Below, one piece after another: positions 8,147 through 17,711 of a stretch of DNA of 64,000 nucleotides (positions within the stretch are counted from its first letter, which is position 1; every line of letters begins with the position of its first letter). The position numbers were made by a program, and so were the translations under genes. Location of the stretch: NCBI GenBank assembly GCA_963798455.1, contig CAWCTD010000003.1, positions 2,728,001 to 2,792,000 on the forward strand, in the 5' to 3' direction. The notes under the pieces are model-generated. The model searched no databases, had not been told where the DNA came from, and was given only the letters and a program-made list of their open reading frames with translations. Origin of the DNA: CAWCTD01 sp963798455. Its GTDB lineage: Bacteria > Acidobacteriota > Terriglobia > Bryobacterales > Bryobacteraceae.

Positions 8147-9694
8147 ATGACAACCTCGAATTCTTGTTCTTCCCCGAAGATCAGCGCGGCAGCGCTCCGG
8201 CTCCTGCTGCTCCTGCTTGTGTTTGCGCTCGTGCTGTTGGCGCAGACCGGCCCGAGCGGCTTCTGGGTCTTTCGCGTGCCGAATGGAGACGGCACCTTCC
8301 GTGAAACATTTTTCGAGCTGAAGCAGGACGGAGAGACCGTCACCGGCAGAATCCTCGGCGGCCGCGAAATGCCCATCAGCGGGGGAACATTCAGAGACGG
8401 CAGACTGCACTTCGCCGTCGTCACCACTGCTCAGCAGCAGACCCGTACCACCGCCTATGACGGAACGCTGGAGGGCGGCAGTATCGCGATGACAATGGCG
8501 AGCCCCGGCAGGGACCCGGTCAAGGGCGTCGCCGAGCGGACGAAGGCCGAGGCGGCGCAGCCTCCCCCGCGCCTTCCGCTGCCCGAGTTGCACGATGTGC
8601 CGGACAACGGCCTTGCACGGACACCTCCCATGGGCTGGAACAGTTGGAACCTGTTTGCCAGGAGGATCGACGACAAAACCGTGCGGGAAATCGCCGACGC
8701 GATGGTCTCCAGCGGAATGAAGGACGCCGGCTACGTCTATGTCAACATCGACGATACCTGGGAACTAGGCCGCGACGCCAGCGGGAACATCACGACCAAC
8801 CTCAAGTTTCCGGACATGAAGGCGCTCGCCGGCTACGTGCATTCCAAGGGCCTCAAGATCGGCATCTACTCATCGCCGGGGCCGAAGACCTGCGCCGGCT
8901 ATGAAGGAAGCTATGGCCACGAGGTCCAGGACGCCAAGACCTTCGCCGCCTGGGGGATCGACTACATCAAGTACGACTGGTGCAGCGCCGGCACCATTTA
9001 CAAGGACGACGAAATGCAGCCGGTCTACCAGAAAATGGGCGACGCGCTGCTCGCGACCGGGCGTCCCATTGTCTACAGCCTCTGCCAATACGGCAGGGCC
9101 GAGGTTTGGAAGTGGGGCGCTAAAGTAGGCGGCAATTCGTGGCGCACGACGGGAGACATTGGCGACCGCTGGAGATCCATGGACGGCATCGGCTTCCGCC
9201 AGCTCGACATCGCCGCCTTCGCGAAGCCCGGCCACTGGAACGATCCCGACATGCTGGAGATCGGCAACGGCGGCATGACGGCCGATGAATACCGGACGCA
9301 CATGACGCTGTGGTCTCTGCTCGCGGCGCCCTTGCTGGCCGGCAACGATTTGCGGTCCATGTCCGACGAGACCAAATCGATCCTCATGAATCGGGAAGTG
9401 ATCGCCATCGACCAGGATCCGGCCGCGCAGCCCGTAAAGCGGATTGCCCAGAACGGCGCCTCCGAGGTGATGGCGCGGCCGCTCAAGGACGGTTCGCTAG
9501 CGGTCGCGCTTTTCAACCGTGGCGATCAGCCGGCCGATATCAGCGTGACTTGGGAGAGCCTGGGGCTCGGCGGGCGGAAGCTCCAGGCACGCGATCTTTG
9601 GAAGCACCAGGACGCGCAGGCGGGCGGAGATCGTTACACGGCCTCGGTCCCCACCCACGGTGTGGTCTTGCTGAAAGTCGCCGCGGCGCGGTAG
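8147..9694 (+). CDS. Exported GH27 alpha-galactosidase with N-terminal beta domain
   Basis: Predicted to hydrolyse terminal alpha-galactosides outside the cytoplasm. A signal peptide (residues 1-36) is followed by a ~90-residue domain (about 40-125) that matches the three small exported proteins at 17.2-18.7 kb. The GH27 domain begins at about residue 160 (TPPMGWNSWN). The nucleophile should be Asp277 (YIKYDWC) and the acid/base Asp337 (RTTGDIGDRW); a C-terminal beta domain ends the protein (515 residues). The ATG at 8147 has an AAGGAGAGG ribosome site 8 bases upstream, so I prefer it over the earlier in-frame start. It may be alpha-galactosidase or alpha-N-acetylgalactosaminidase; family placement is firm, substrate is not. 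Confidence 0.9.
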   Translation: MTTSNSCSSPKISAAALRLLLLLLVFALVLLAQTGPSGFWVFRVPNGDGTFRETFFELKQDGETVTGRILGGREMPISGGTFRDGRLHFAVVTTAQQQTRTTAYDGTLEGGSIAMTMASPGRDPVKGVAERTKAEAAQPPPRLPLPELHDVPDNGLARTPPMGWNSWNLFARRIDDKTVREIADAMVSSGMKDAGYVYVNIDDTWELGRDASGNITTNLKFPDMKALAGYVHSKGLKIGIYSSPGPKTCAGYEGSYGHEVQDAKTFAAWGIDYIKYDWCSAGTIYKDDEMQPVYQKMGDALLATGRPIVYSLCQYGRAEVWKWGAKVGGNSWRTTGDIGDRWRSMDGIGFRQLDIAAFAKPGHWNDPDMLEIGNGGMTADEYRTHMTLWSLLAAPLLAGNDLRSMSDETKSILMNREVIAIDQDPAAQPVKRIAQNGASEVMARPLKDGSLAVALFNRGDQPADISVTWESLGLGGRKLQARDLWKHQDAQAGGDRYTASVPTHGVVLLKVAAAR

Positions 9695-9734
9695 GGGACT
9701 CCAGCCGGCCGGTGAACAGGCACGACGTTGTTAT

Positions 9735-9755
9735 GGTTATCATTAAATGATAACC
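9735..9755. promoter_or_regulatory. 21-bp palindromic operator upstream of tumE/tumA
   Basis: A near-perfect palindrome with arms GGTTATCATT and AATGATAACC sharing one central base. It is AT-rich in a GC-rich region and lies 8 bases before the GTG that opens the tumE frame. Its position suggests autoregulation of the operon by the HTH antitoxin encoded at 10133. Confidence 0.6.
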
Positions 9756-9762
9756 TTGTGAC

Positions 9763-10133
9763 GTGACAAAGCCCGCTGGCGATCCAGGTCTCGACACTCT
9801 ACTCGACCTTGACGGCCAGGTGTTGGTGGTAGACCCGGCTGGCAGGTACTGGGTGAGATTCGTCGTGCAGCGGGTCAACAATGTCCCGCCTGCCCGCATG
9901 GCCTCAGCTACTCGATGACATTACACGATTTCGCCGGTGCCCGTCTCGTGGGTTTCGATAACGCACATCCGGTGCGTGGATCCCGCGGACCCGGCGGCAA
10001 AGGTAAACAGTCGTTCGACCACAAACACCGACTCGGCACAATTCGGACGTACCGGTTCAAATCCGCGGCTGCGTTGTTGGAGGATTTCTGGCGCGAGGTT
10101 GACGCCGTGCTGAAGGAGAAGGGAGTTCTCTGA
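9763..10133 (+). pseudogene. tumE: TumE-family toxin (DUF6516), apparently frameshifted
   Basis: Two frames together give one TumE-like protein. The first (GTG at 9763) encodes LDTLLDLDGQVLVVDPAGRY...FVVQRVNNVPPAR and stops at 9913-9915 soon after leaving homology. The second carries the rest (PHGLSYSMTLHDFAGARLVG, FDNAH, a basic HKHR segment, then the FEDFW-like C-terminal helix) up to TGA at 10131-10133. The switch point is near 9891-9897 in a C-rich run. An ATG at 9915 could make a 72-residue C-terminal piece. The break may be a real mutation, a sequencing error or a recoding site. The stop overlaps the ATG of the antitoxin (TGATG). Confidence 0.65.
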
Positions 10134-10522
10134 TGAGGATACTAAGGGTGGGAATCGCCTCCTACGAGGAGATGAAGGCGCGCACCGTCGCCATCGCAAA
10201 AGGCCAACTCAAACCCGCCGAAGGCGAACCGAGGGTCTGGTTCACGTCGGCAGAAAGCTTTGCCAAGATCCTTTCAGAAAAGAACCGCGCTCTCCTCAGC
10301 GTTATCGTGGACAACGCTCCTGGTTCGATAACTCAACTGGCGGAACTGACGGGACGGAGGAAATCGAACCTCTCAAGGACACTCAGAACCATGGAGCGCT
10401 ACGGCTTCGTGGTTCTGAAGAAGGGCGTTCGCGGCACGCTGACTCCCGAAGTCCCATACGAGGCCATCTCGCTCGTATTGCCGCTGAGGAGAGGCGGCAA
10501 GCACCGGACACGGGCCGCATAG
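10133..10522 (+). CDS. tumA: TumA-like HTH antitoxin/regulator
   Basis: A 129-residue DNA-binding protein that follows a TumE-family toxin with a one-base overlap, the usual tumEA arrangement. Residues about 55-105 form a winged helix: SEKNRALLSVIVDNAPGSI, TQLAELTGRRKSNLSRTLRTM as turn and recognition helix, then a YGFVVLKKG wing. The C-terminus is basic. Expected roles are neutralising TumE and repressing the operon, probably through the palindrome at 9735-9755. The gene is intact even though its toxin partner appears broken. Confidence 0.75.
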   Translation: MRILRVGIASYEEMKARTVAIAKGQLKPAEGEPRVWFTSAESFAKILSEKNRALLSVIVDNAPGSITQLAELTGRRKSNLSRTLRTMERYGFVVLKKGVRGTLTPEVPYEAISLVLPLRRGGKHRTRAA

Positions 10523-10531
10523 CGGCCAGGG

Positions 10532-11890
<1,359 letters not shown>

Positions 11891-11947
11891 CAAAAACTCC
11901 TTAGATCTGCCCTCTGATTACCTCGATTATGGCACAGCGGGCCGAGG

Positions 11948-12076
11948 CTACGTCATGGTCGGCGATTCCAAACGGAGCGGCAATCCGGCATCGTGCCGCG
12001 AGCCGATTATGAGGAGATGTGCTTTCGCCACCAAGCCGAGATCAGCCAGCCAGACCTCACCGGGATGTGGGCTCAT
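11948..12076 (-). pseudogene. MazF/PemK-like toxin, truncated
   Basis: A 42-codon frame starts with ATG at 12076, inside the last codons of the preceding antitoxin gene (frame overlap). It reads MSPHPGEVWLADLGLVAKAH followed by LLIIGSRHDAG. The GEVWLxDLG opening and the SRHD segment resemble the N-terminal third of MazF/PemK endoribonucleases, which are normally about 110-120 residues. The frame stops at 11948 and no continuation with MazF features is visible before thiC. Probably a decayed toxin; the family call rests on a short stretch. Confidence 0.5.
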
Positions 12077-12242
12077 CGAGCAACTTCAACATTTCCTGCT
12101 CCGCAGCCCGAGAGCGCAAGAGGTCCAGGGCGTCGTGATCAGCAACGTCAATGATCTCCGCGAGGCGCTCACGCACCTGTTCAGCCGTTTCTGGCTTCCA
12201 TTCCCGGAGTTTGGCATCCAGTGTCTCCAACAGGGCGTCCAT
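12057..12242 (-). CDS. Small antitoxin-like protein upstream of a MazF remnant
   Basis: A 61-residue acidic helical protein (MDALLETLDAKLREWKPE..., AEQVRERLAEIIDVADHDAL, LLRSRAAEQEMLKLLDEP). The ATG at 12242 has a GGAGG site 6 bases upstream, which marks the real start inside a longer open frame. The ending in LLDEP and the toxin start overlapping its 3' end fit a small antitoxin of a MazF/PemK module. The partner appears truncated, so this may be an orphan antitoxin. Confidence 0.55.
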   Translation of the reverse strand: MDALLETLDAKLREWKPETAEQVRERLAEIIDVADHDALDLLRSRAAEQEMLKLLDEPTSR

Positions 12243-12562
12243 GGAGTGCCTCCGATTCCCGTCAACTTCGCTTCTACTGTATCGCCACCACCTTCGCCGT
12301 GCCCGAGGCGTGGATTCCTTGCCGCATCGCGGCCACCCGCGACCGAGCATCAGCCAGTCGGCGGTCGCATGCACTTCCACGAGCCGCCGACTTCTCGCTC
12401 ATGTGGTTTCCGTGGTCGGCGCTTCCCATCAAGTTGCCGCATCACGCCCGTTGCTGACGTGTGCCGGTCAACTGACAGCTCTCCCCTGACGCCGCAATGT
12501 TTGTCGATTCGGTTCAATACACGTAGCCCGCCGGCCGGGAATACTCCGGGCCGTACACGGCC
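12243..12562. other. Intergenic stretch without a convincing gene
   Basis: The stretch separates the antitoxin-like gene from the end of recJ. It holds several short open frames on both strands; the most gene-like is a 43-codon minus-strand frame starting MSEKSAARGS. None has a recognisable domain or a good ribosome site. A plus-strand frame crossing the whole region (from about 11868) overlaps three better-supported minus-strand genes and is not credible. Confidence 0.5.
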
Positions 12563-14326
12563 TCAATGTCGGCATATCCGTGCGGCCGGGTCCGCGTGCC
12601 TGCGCACTTCCCGCACGACCGCGCTCCAGCCGGGATACCCGCGCTGCAGGGAGTACGTATCCTGTTCAAAACACAGGGCGACATCGACCCGTGCCCGATC
12701 GCCCAACTCGTCGATCCTGTGGGCGAAGTTCCAGGCTTTCACGGGCAGTGTCCTGCCTTGCTGCCGCAGCCTGAAGCGTAGGTGCTTGTCCTTCATGACC
12801 ACCGGCGGGCCGGCGACTTCGGCGTCCAGAAGCGCGAAGACAGGCAGCGGATTACCGAAGCCGAAGGGAGCCAGGGAAAAGATTTCGCCTACCGCCCGGT
12901 CGTTCAACTCGTCCAGGTTCAGCCGTGCGTCGATCTCCAGCACGGGCGCCAGATCCTCGTCCGACAGTTTGGCGCGCGCGTAGGCGTTGAGCCGCTCCCG
13001 GAACTCCGCGACTCGCGCGGCGGAGAGTGTCACCCCGGCGGCCTGGCGGTGCCCGCCGAACTGAGCCAGCAGATCGGCCATGGATTCCAGGGCTTCCAGC
13101 AGATGGAACGCGGGGATGCTGCGGCCGGATCCATGCGCCAGGCCCGTCAGCGGGTCTTCGGAAAGGACCACGGCGGGCCGGTGAAAACGCTCCACGATGC
13201 GGCTGGCCACGATGCCTGCTACGCCCCGGTGCCAGTTCACCCCCGAGAAGACCAGCGCCCTTTGTTCGGGGGTCACAGGCTCCCTTTCGCATTGCTCCAG
13301 GATGCTTTGCACCATCGCCGCTTCCGCTTGCTGCCGCTCCTGGTTGAGCGCGTGGAGTTGCTCGGCCAGTTCGCGCGCGCGATGCCGGTCTTCGGTCAGG
13401 AAAAGGTCGATGACATCGCTGGCTCTGGCCATGCGGCCCGCTGCATTCATTCGGGGAGCGATCCGGAACGCCACCTGGTGCGCCGAGGGCTCTTCCCCCT
13501 CGGCAAAGCCTGCGACGTCGAGCAGGGCGCGCAGACCGGGGTTGCGGACTGTGCGCAGACCTTCGAGTCCCTGTTTGACCAGGATGCGGTTCTCACCGGT
13601 GAGGGGCACCATGTCGGCCACCGTGCCAATGGCCACCAGCTTGAGCAAGGATTCCAGCATACGCTGCCGCCTGGAATCGGGCCAGCCAAGTGCTTGCAGC
13701 AGCGCCTGGACAAGTTTGAAGGCGACCCCCGCGCCGCAGAGATTCTTGTCCGGGTACGGGCAGTCCGGGCGTTTCGGATTGAGAACCGCCACGGCCGAAG
13801 GAAGCTCGGCGTCCGGAAGATGGTGGTCGGTCACGATCACGTCCATGCCGAGCTGCTTGGCCCGCGCCACGGCCTCTTGCGACCGAACGCCCGTGTCCGC
13901 GCTGATCAGCAGTTTGACGCCCATGGCGGCGGCTTGTTCAATGGCGTCGGCACGCAACCCGTAACCTTCCCGAAAGCGGTCCGGAATGTGGAAGGACACT
14001 CGCCCGCCGACCCGGTCTATGGCCTTCTTCAAGATCACGACCGAGGTGACGCCGTCCACATCGTAGTCGCCGTAAAGCAGGATCTGTTGCCCTTGCCGGA
14101 TGGCCTCGATCAACCGCGCGATCGCCTCCGGCATGCTCTTGAGAAGGAATGGATCGTGCAGACCGGCTATCGAGGGAGCCAGAAAGCGGCGGGCTGCCTC
14201 AGGGTCGCCGTACCCCCGTTGGGCCAGAACCCGGGCCGCGGGCGCGCACAAACTCAGCGCGGAGCACAGCGTCTCCACCCGGCTGGCATCGGCCTCGGGC
14301 AACAACCAACGAACGGGTGAAGGCAT
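12563..14326 (-). CDS. recJ: Single-stranded-DNA-specific exonuclease RecJ
   Basis: RecJ is the 5'-3' single-strand exonuclease used in recombination and mismatch/base-excision repair. The 587-residue protein shows the DHH-family metal motifs: DYDVDG (residues 87-92), a modified third motif (SADTG, about 143-147, usually DCG) and TDHHLPD (DHH at 167-169). DHHA1 follows in the C-terminal half with GSGRSIPAFHLLEAL and FGGHRQAAGVTL. Family length is typical. It is the last gene of the minus-strand run BMC shell, aldehyde dehydrogenase, 164-aa protein, recJ, starting 12 bases after the preceding stop. That suggests shared transcription, though a functional link is not evident. Confidence 0.94.
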   Translation of the reverse strand: MPSPVRWLLPEADASRVETLCSALSLCAPAARVLAQRGYGDPEAARRFLAPSIAGLHDPFLLKSMPEAIARLIEAIRQGQQILLYGDYDVDGVTSVVILKKAIDRVGGRVSFHIPDRFREGYGLRADAIEQAAAMGVKLLISADTGVRSQEAVARAKQLGMDVIVTDHHLPDAELPSAVAVLNPKRPDCPYPDKNLCGAGVAFKLVQALLQALGWPDSRRQRMLESLLKLVAIGTVADMVPLTGENRILVKQGLEGLRTVRNPGLRALLDVAGFAEGEEPSAHQVAFRIAPRMNAAGRMARASDVIDLFLTEDRHRARELAEQLHALNQERQQAEAAMVQSILEQCEREPVTPEQRALVFSGVNWHRGVAGIVASRIVERFHRPAVVLSEDPLTGLAHGSGRSIPAFHLLEALESMADLLAQFGGHRQAAGVTLSAARVAEFRERLNAYARAKLSDEDLAPVLEIDARLNLDELNDRAVGEIFSLAPFGFGNPLPVFALLDAEVAGPPVVMKDKHLRFRLRQQGRTLPVKAWNFAHRIDELGDRARVDVALCFEQDTYSLQRGYPGWSAVVREVRRHADPAARICRH

Positions 14327-14338
14327 CGGGGACAGGCT

Positions 14339-14833
14339 TCAGTTGCGGGAGAAGTACCCCCCCATCGAGTCCTCTTCTTCGCCCTCGTCGCCCTCGGGCA
14401 GATAGCTGTCGATCTCGTCGAGTATGTGAAGAAAATCGCTGTACCACTCGGCCTGGAGTTCGTAGATGTAAGTGCGTCCTTCGGAATCGTAGGAGATCTC
14501 GATCGCGCATGTAAAGCCCTGATACGAGTGCATCTCGCGTAATCCGCGCTCGAGGCCGCGCCGTTCTTCGGCCGGCAACTCGCATCCCTCCAGGCGGTCC
14601 ATCGCGTCTTCCACCATACCGGACACAAATCCGACGTGGTTGAAGACCACCATTTTGGCGCCGGCCTGGCGCGCGCTTGCCAGGAAGGGCTGGAAGTCCG
14701 GAGTACGGCTGGTATCCCAGAACGCGACGGGACGCGACTCGCCGTTGCGGCAGAAACCATGGAAGACGACGAAACCCTGTGCCTCGAGCTGCTCCAGGAT
14801 GTCGTCCTTCAGAACATCAAGATTCAGTTTCAT
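14339..14833 (-). CDS. Uncharacterised 164-aa protein coupled to the BMC aldehyde dehydrogenase
   Basis: I do not recognise this family. The ATG at 14833 overlaps the TGA of the aldehyde dehydrogenase (TGATG), indicating translational coupling. The product is soluble, with no signal or membrane segment. It contains AKMVVFNHVGFVSGMVEDAMDRLEGCEL and YQGFTCAIEISYDSEGRTYIYEL, then ends in a strongly acidic tail (EGDEGEEEDS). The 'capture and sense' fold implied by alternating strands is only a guess. Its place between the microcompartment enzyme and recJ makes a role with the microcompartment plausible but unproven. Confidence 0.7.
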   Translation of the reverse strand: MKLNLDVLKDDILEQLEAQGFVVFHGFCRNGESRPVAFWDTSRTPDFQPFLASARQAGAKMVVFNHVGFVSGMVEDAMDRLEGCELPAEERRGLERGLREMHSYQGFTCAIEISYDSEGRTYIYELQAEWYSDFLHILDEIDSYLPEGDEGEEEDSMGGYFSRN

Positions 14834-16647
14834 CAGCGCTCGGCCAGAACCAGAATGTCGTGCTGGTTTCCGAGCTCGCGCGCGGCGGGAGTCACGATGG
14901 TTTTCCGGCCGATGAAGATCTTCCGGGATGCACGAATGGCTTCGCGCACATCGTTCTCGCATACGAACTCGGCGATCTTGACCTCCGGCGCCGGTTTCGC
15001 CGGCGGCGCGGGCGGCTGCGCCGCGGGGGGACTGGCGGCCGGCTCAGCGACTGGGGATGGGGGCGCCACGGGGCGCGACGGGGCGGCAGCAGTTCGTTTC
15101 ACGGCCAGGAATCGGTCCACCACCTCGGCGGAGACGCTGGCCGGCGTGCCGGCCCTGACCGCCGGGGCCGGCGGAGTGGCGTCCAGCCGGATGCCGCGCT
15201 CGGCCAAATACCGCTCTACCGCCGCCGCGATCAGCTCGCGATCACCCGGAACGGCTTGGGCGGCGCCGGCAGGAGGAACCGTGAACGCTTCCTCGGGCCG
15301 GCGGACGGCATAGGTAAGCCGCTTGATGTTGATCAGGTGCAGCGGCCCGATGTTGTCACCGGTGCTGTTGCCGCCAGCCGCGCCACAGCCCAGGGTCATC
15401 GACGGCAGCAGATTGGTGGTGATGCCGACCGACCCCGCCGGAGACTGCGTGTTCACCATCACGCGCATGGCCGGCATGCGTTCGGCAAAAGCCCGGATAC
15501 GCGACTCATCCTTGGCGAAGATGACGCAGGTGTGGCCCTCCCCGCCGTAGTGGAGGACGGCCTCACAAGCGTCGAGCGCGGCGGCGAAGTCCTTCACGAA
15601 CAGCATTGCCAGCACCGGCGACAGCTTCTCGGCCGAAAGCGGATGCTGCCTGCCCACGCCCTGGATCTCCACCGCGATGATGGAAGTGTCGCGCGGTATC
15701 TGAATGCCGGCCAGTTCGGCGATCCTGGCCGGCGACTGACCCACGCACTTGGCATTGATGCCCCCGCCCGGCTTGATCAGTGTCCTTTCCAGGGCTTCCC
15801 TCTCCTGGTCATTGCAGAGGTGGGCCTTGCCCGTCTTCATCTCGGCCAGAACAGCGCCGCGGAGGCTTTCCTCGGCCACCAGCGTCTGTTCGCTGGAGCA
15901 AACGGTGCCGAAGTCGAAGGACTTGCCTTGAATGACCTTGGCCACGCCGTCGGCGACATCGTAACTGCGGTCCAGCAGCACCGGAACGTTGCCCGGGCCC
16001 ACGCCCAGCGCGGGCTTGCCGCTGGAGTACGCCGCGCGCACCATTCCCGAGCCGCCCGTAGCCAGGATGATGGCGACCCGCTCGTGCCGCATCAGCGCCT
16101 GGGTGCCCTCCAGCCCGGGTCTGGAGAGGCACTGAATGATGCCTTCCGGCGCGCCGGCTTCGATGGCCGCCCGATGGAGGATCTCGGCGGTCTCATAGGT
16201 GCAACCCTTGGCGTTGGGGTGCGGGCTGATCACGATGCCGTTGCCGGCTTTAAGGGAGACGATAACCTTATACATGACCGTCGAGGTCGGGTTGGTCGTG
16301 GGCACGATGGCCGCAACCACTCCCATCGGGACTCCGTACTCGACGATCTTCTCCTCAGGCAGCTCGCGAAGAAGCCCGATGGTCCGCATACCGCGTATCC
16401 TGCGAGGCAGCCATTCGGCGCAAAGATAGTTCTTGACTACTTTGTCTTCGACGTTTCCGTAGGTGGTCTCGGTGACCGCCATCTCGGCCAGCCGCCGGGC
16501 GTGCTCGCGGCCGGCGGCCGCGATTCTCTCCACCACGGCGTCCACCTGAGCTTGTAAAAAAACGCTGTACTTCCGCCACGCCGCGTATGCTCTATCCACC
16601 TTGACGCGGACTTCTTCCAAGGCGGCGGGATCGGTTTCGTGTAGCAT
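14833..16647 (-). CDS. CoA-acylating aldehyde dehydrogenase with microcompartment-type C-terminal extension
   Basis: EutE/PduP-like enzyme converting an aldehyde, NAD+ and CoA to acyl-CoA. Catalytic Cys250 lies in SFDFGTVCSSEQT. VPTTNPTSTVMYK and GVGPGNVPVLLDRS are cofactor-domain landmarks. The dehydrogenase ends near residue 450 and is followed by about 150 extra residues. These include two amphipathic helices (RELIAAAVERYLAERGI; SAEVVDRFLAVKR) resembling encapsulation peptides, an Ala/Pro-rich linker, and a final ~50-residue domain with IGRKTIVTPAARELGNQHDI. The last motif recalls a segment seen in ethanolamine/propanediol microcompartment proteins. The gene follows the BMC-H shell gene. 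Start at ATG 16647 is preferred, but a TTG at 16656 is possible. Confidence 0.88.
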   Translation of the reverse strand: MLHETDPAALEEVRVKVDRAYAAWRKYSVFLQAQVDAVVERIAAAGREHARRLAEMAVTETTYGNVEDKVVKNYLCAEWLPRRIRGMRTIGLLRELPEEKIVEYGVPMGVVAAIVPTTNPTSTVMYKVIVSLKAGNGIVISPHPNAKGCTYETAEILHRAAIEAGAPEGIIQCLSRPGLEGTQALMRHERVAIILATGGSGMVRAAYSSGKPALGVGPGNVPVLLDRSYDVADGVAKVIQGKSFDFGTVCSSEQTLVAEESLRGAVLAEMKTGKAHLCNDQEREALERTLIKPGGGINAKCVGQSPARIAELAGIQIPRDTSIIAVEIQGVGRQHPLSAEKLSPVLAMLFVKDFAAALDACEAVLHYGGEGHTCVIFAKDESRIRAFAERMPAMRVMVNTQSPAGSVGITTNLLPSMTLGCGAAGGNSTGDNIGPLHLINIKRLTYAVRRPEEAFTVPPAGAAQAVPGDRELIAAAVERYLAERGIRLDATPPAPAVRAGTPASVSAEVVDRFLAVKRTAAAPSRPVAPPSPVAEPAASPPAAQPPAPPAKPAPEVKIAEFVCENDVREAIRASRKIFIGRKTIVTPAARELGNQHDILVLAER

Positions 16648-16709
16648 AGCTCGCAAAGCCGCGCCCGGGGAGGCGCAACCCCCTCACAAACGGTCTTCCC
16701 TTTCGTCGA

Positions 16710-17000
16710 TCAAGCGGACTTCTTGATCTTCGGCGCGCCCGGGAGGACCTTGTCGACCTCCTCGTGGGGGTTGGGGATCACGTGCACGGCGATCAGCTCG
16801 CCGACGCGGCGAGCCGCTGCTGCTCCGGCATCGGTGGCGGCTTTGACCGCCCCAACGTCACCGCGCACGGAAACCATCACGTAGCCCGCACCCACGTACT
16901 CCTTTCCGGTCAGGACCACGTTGGCGGTCTTTACCATGGCATCCGCTGCTTCGATTGCGCCGATCAGACCCTTCGTTTCGATCATTCCGAGGGCTTCCAT
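16710..17000 (-). CDS. Bacterial microcompartment hexameric shell protein (BMC-H)
   Basis: A 96-residue single-BMC-domain protein of the PduA/EutM/CcmK type that tiles the facets of a polyhedral protein shell. The diagnostic opening EALGMIETKGLIGAIEAADAMVK, VVLTGKEYVGAGYVMVSVRGDVGAVKAAT and AVHVIPNPHEEVDKVLP are all present. The ATG at 17000 has a strong AGGAGG site 5 bases upstream, which overrules a much longer upstream frame. The next gene (aldehyde dehydrogenase) starts about 60 bases later on the same strand. No pentameric vertex (BMC-P) or trimeric (BMC-T) gene is in the window, so any complete shell needs partners elsewhere. Confidence 0.95.
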   Translation of the reverse strand: MEALGMIETKGLIGAIEAADAMVKTANVVLTGKEYVGAGYVMVSVRGDVGAVKAATDAGAAAARRVGELIAVHVIPNPHEEVDKVLPGAPKIKKSA

Positions 17001-17168
17001 CTTGCCTCCTGAAGAACGCTGGCCAATAGCCGACCCTCCACGGTACCACAGCCCGAGGCGCGCTACAATGAGGGCGGCGCGGCATCTCGTGGCGAGGCGA
17101 AACCACGGCGGTCCGGGGCCTGTTTTGAGCTTGCAATCCCACTGACGACCGTGTAGACTCCGAAATGC

Positions 17169-17187
17169 AGGTGCTGTCCTAGCACCT
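17169..17187. other. Short perfect hairpin before the first small exported gene
   Basis: Arms AGGTGCT and AGCACCT flank a 5-base loop, 27 bases before the GTG at 17215. No T-run follows. It could act in the 5' leader or close the divergent intergenic region. Confidence 0.3.
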
Positions 17188-17214
17188 CCGGCATCCTGGA
17201 AGGAGGATACCTGT

Positions 17215-17613
17215 GTGAGGAAGTACACAGTAATTTGGATGATTGCGCTATTTGCCGTGTGTGCCGTCGCCGCCAGCGCGGCCGATATCAGCGGCAAGTG
17301 GGTGGCTCAGATTCCCGGCCGGAACGGGACCATGGAGCAGACGTTCACCTTGAAACAAAGCGGGGAGACGCTGACGGGCACCGTCTCCAGCCAGAGGGGG
17401 GACCAGGAGATCTCCGAGGGTAAAGTGTCCGGAGATTCCGTTTCCTTTGTAACAGTCATGAGTTTCGGTGGAAACGAGATGAAGATGCTCTATAAGGGCA
17501 CGGTTGCGGGCAACGAGATCAAGTTCACCCGCAGCATGGAAGGTGGTCCTGGTGGCGGCGGTGGCGGTGGCCGTGGCGGCCCCATGGAGTTCGTGGCGAA
17601 GAAAGCGCAGTGA
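17215..17613 (+). CDS. Small exported protein, paralog 1 of 3
   Basis: A 132-residue exported protein of a family I cannot name. A signal peptide (residues 1-22, cleavage after ASA) precedes a compact beta-rich domain: ISGKWVAQIPGRNGTMEQTF, TLKQSGETLTGTV, QEISEGKVSGDSVSFV, and a KGTVAGNEIKF strand. A Gly-rich tract (GGGGGGGRGG) then leads to the conserved end MEFVAKKA. The GTG start has AAGGAGGA 8 bases upstream. Two close paralogs follow in tandem, and the same domain forms the N-terminus of the alpha-galactosidase at 8147. The W/IPG/LTG pattern suggests a small beta-barrel or sandwich, possibly ligand-binding; function unknown. Confidence 0.75.
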   Translation: MRKYTVIWMIALFAVCAVAASAADISGKWVAQIPGRNGTMEQTFTLKQSGETLTGTVSSQRGDQEISEGKVSGDSVSFVTVMSFGGNEMKMLYKGTVAGNEIKFTRSMEGGPGGGGGGGRGGPMEFVAKKAQ

Positions 17614-17711
17614 TGCGCGGGCCTCTGGCCCAAGGTCAGAGTTGGTTTGGAGTTTTGCGGGGAATCACGTAGTGTAGTCGTGACGGGGATTTGTACAGGG
17701 AGGATACTTTA

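Noticed and set aside
11891..12010. TPP riboswitch upstream of thiC
   Set aside because: Neither the CTGAGA core nor the pyrophosphate-binding arm could be found on the minus strand.
13027..14320. Plus-strand frames over recJ
   Set aside because: Antisense shadows of recJ; no start signals or domains.
17001..17297. Upstream extension of the BMC shell protein
   Set aside because: The frame is open for 99 more codons, but the AGGAGG-ATG at 17000 matches the family start exactly and the extension has no domain.
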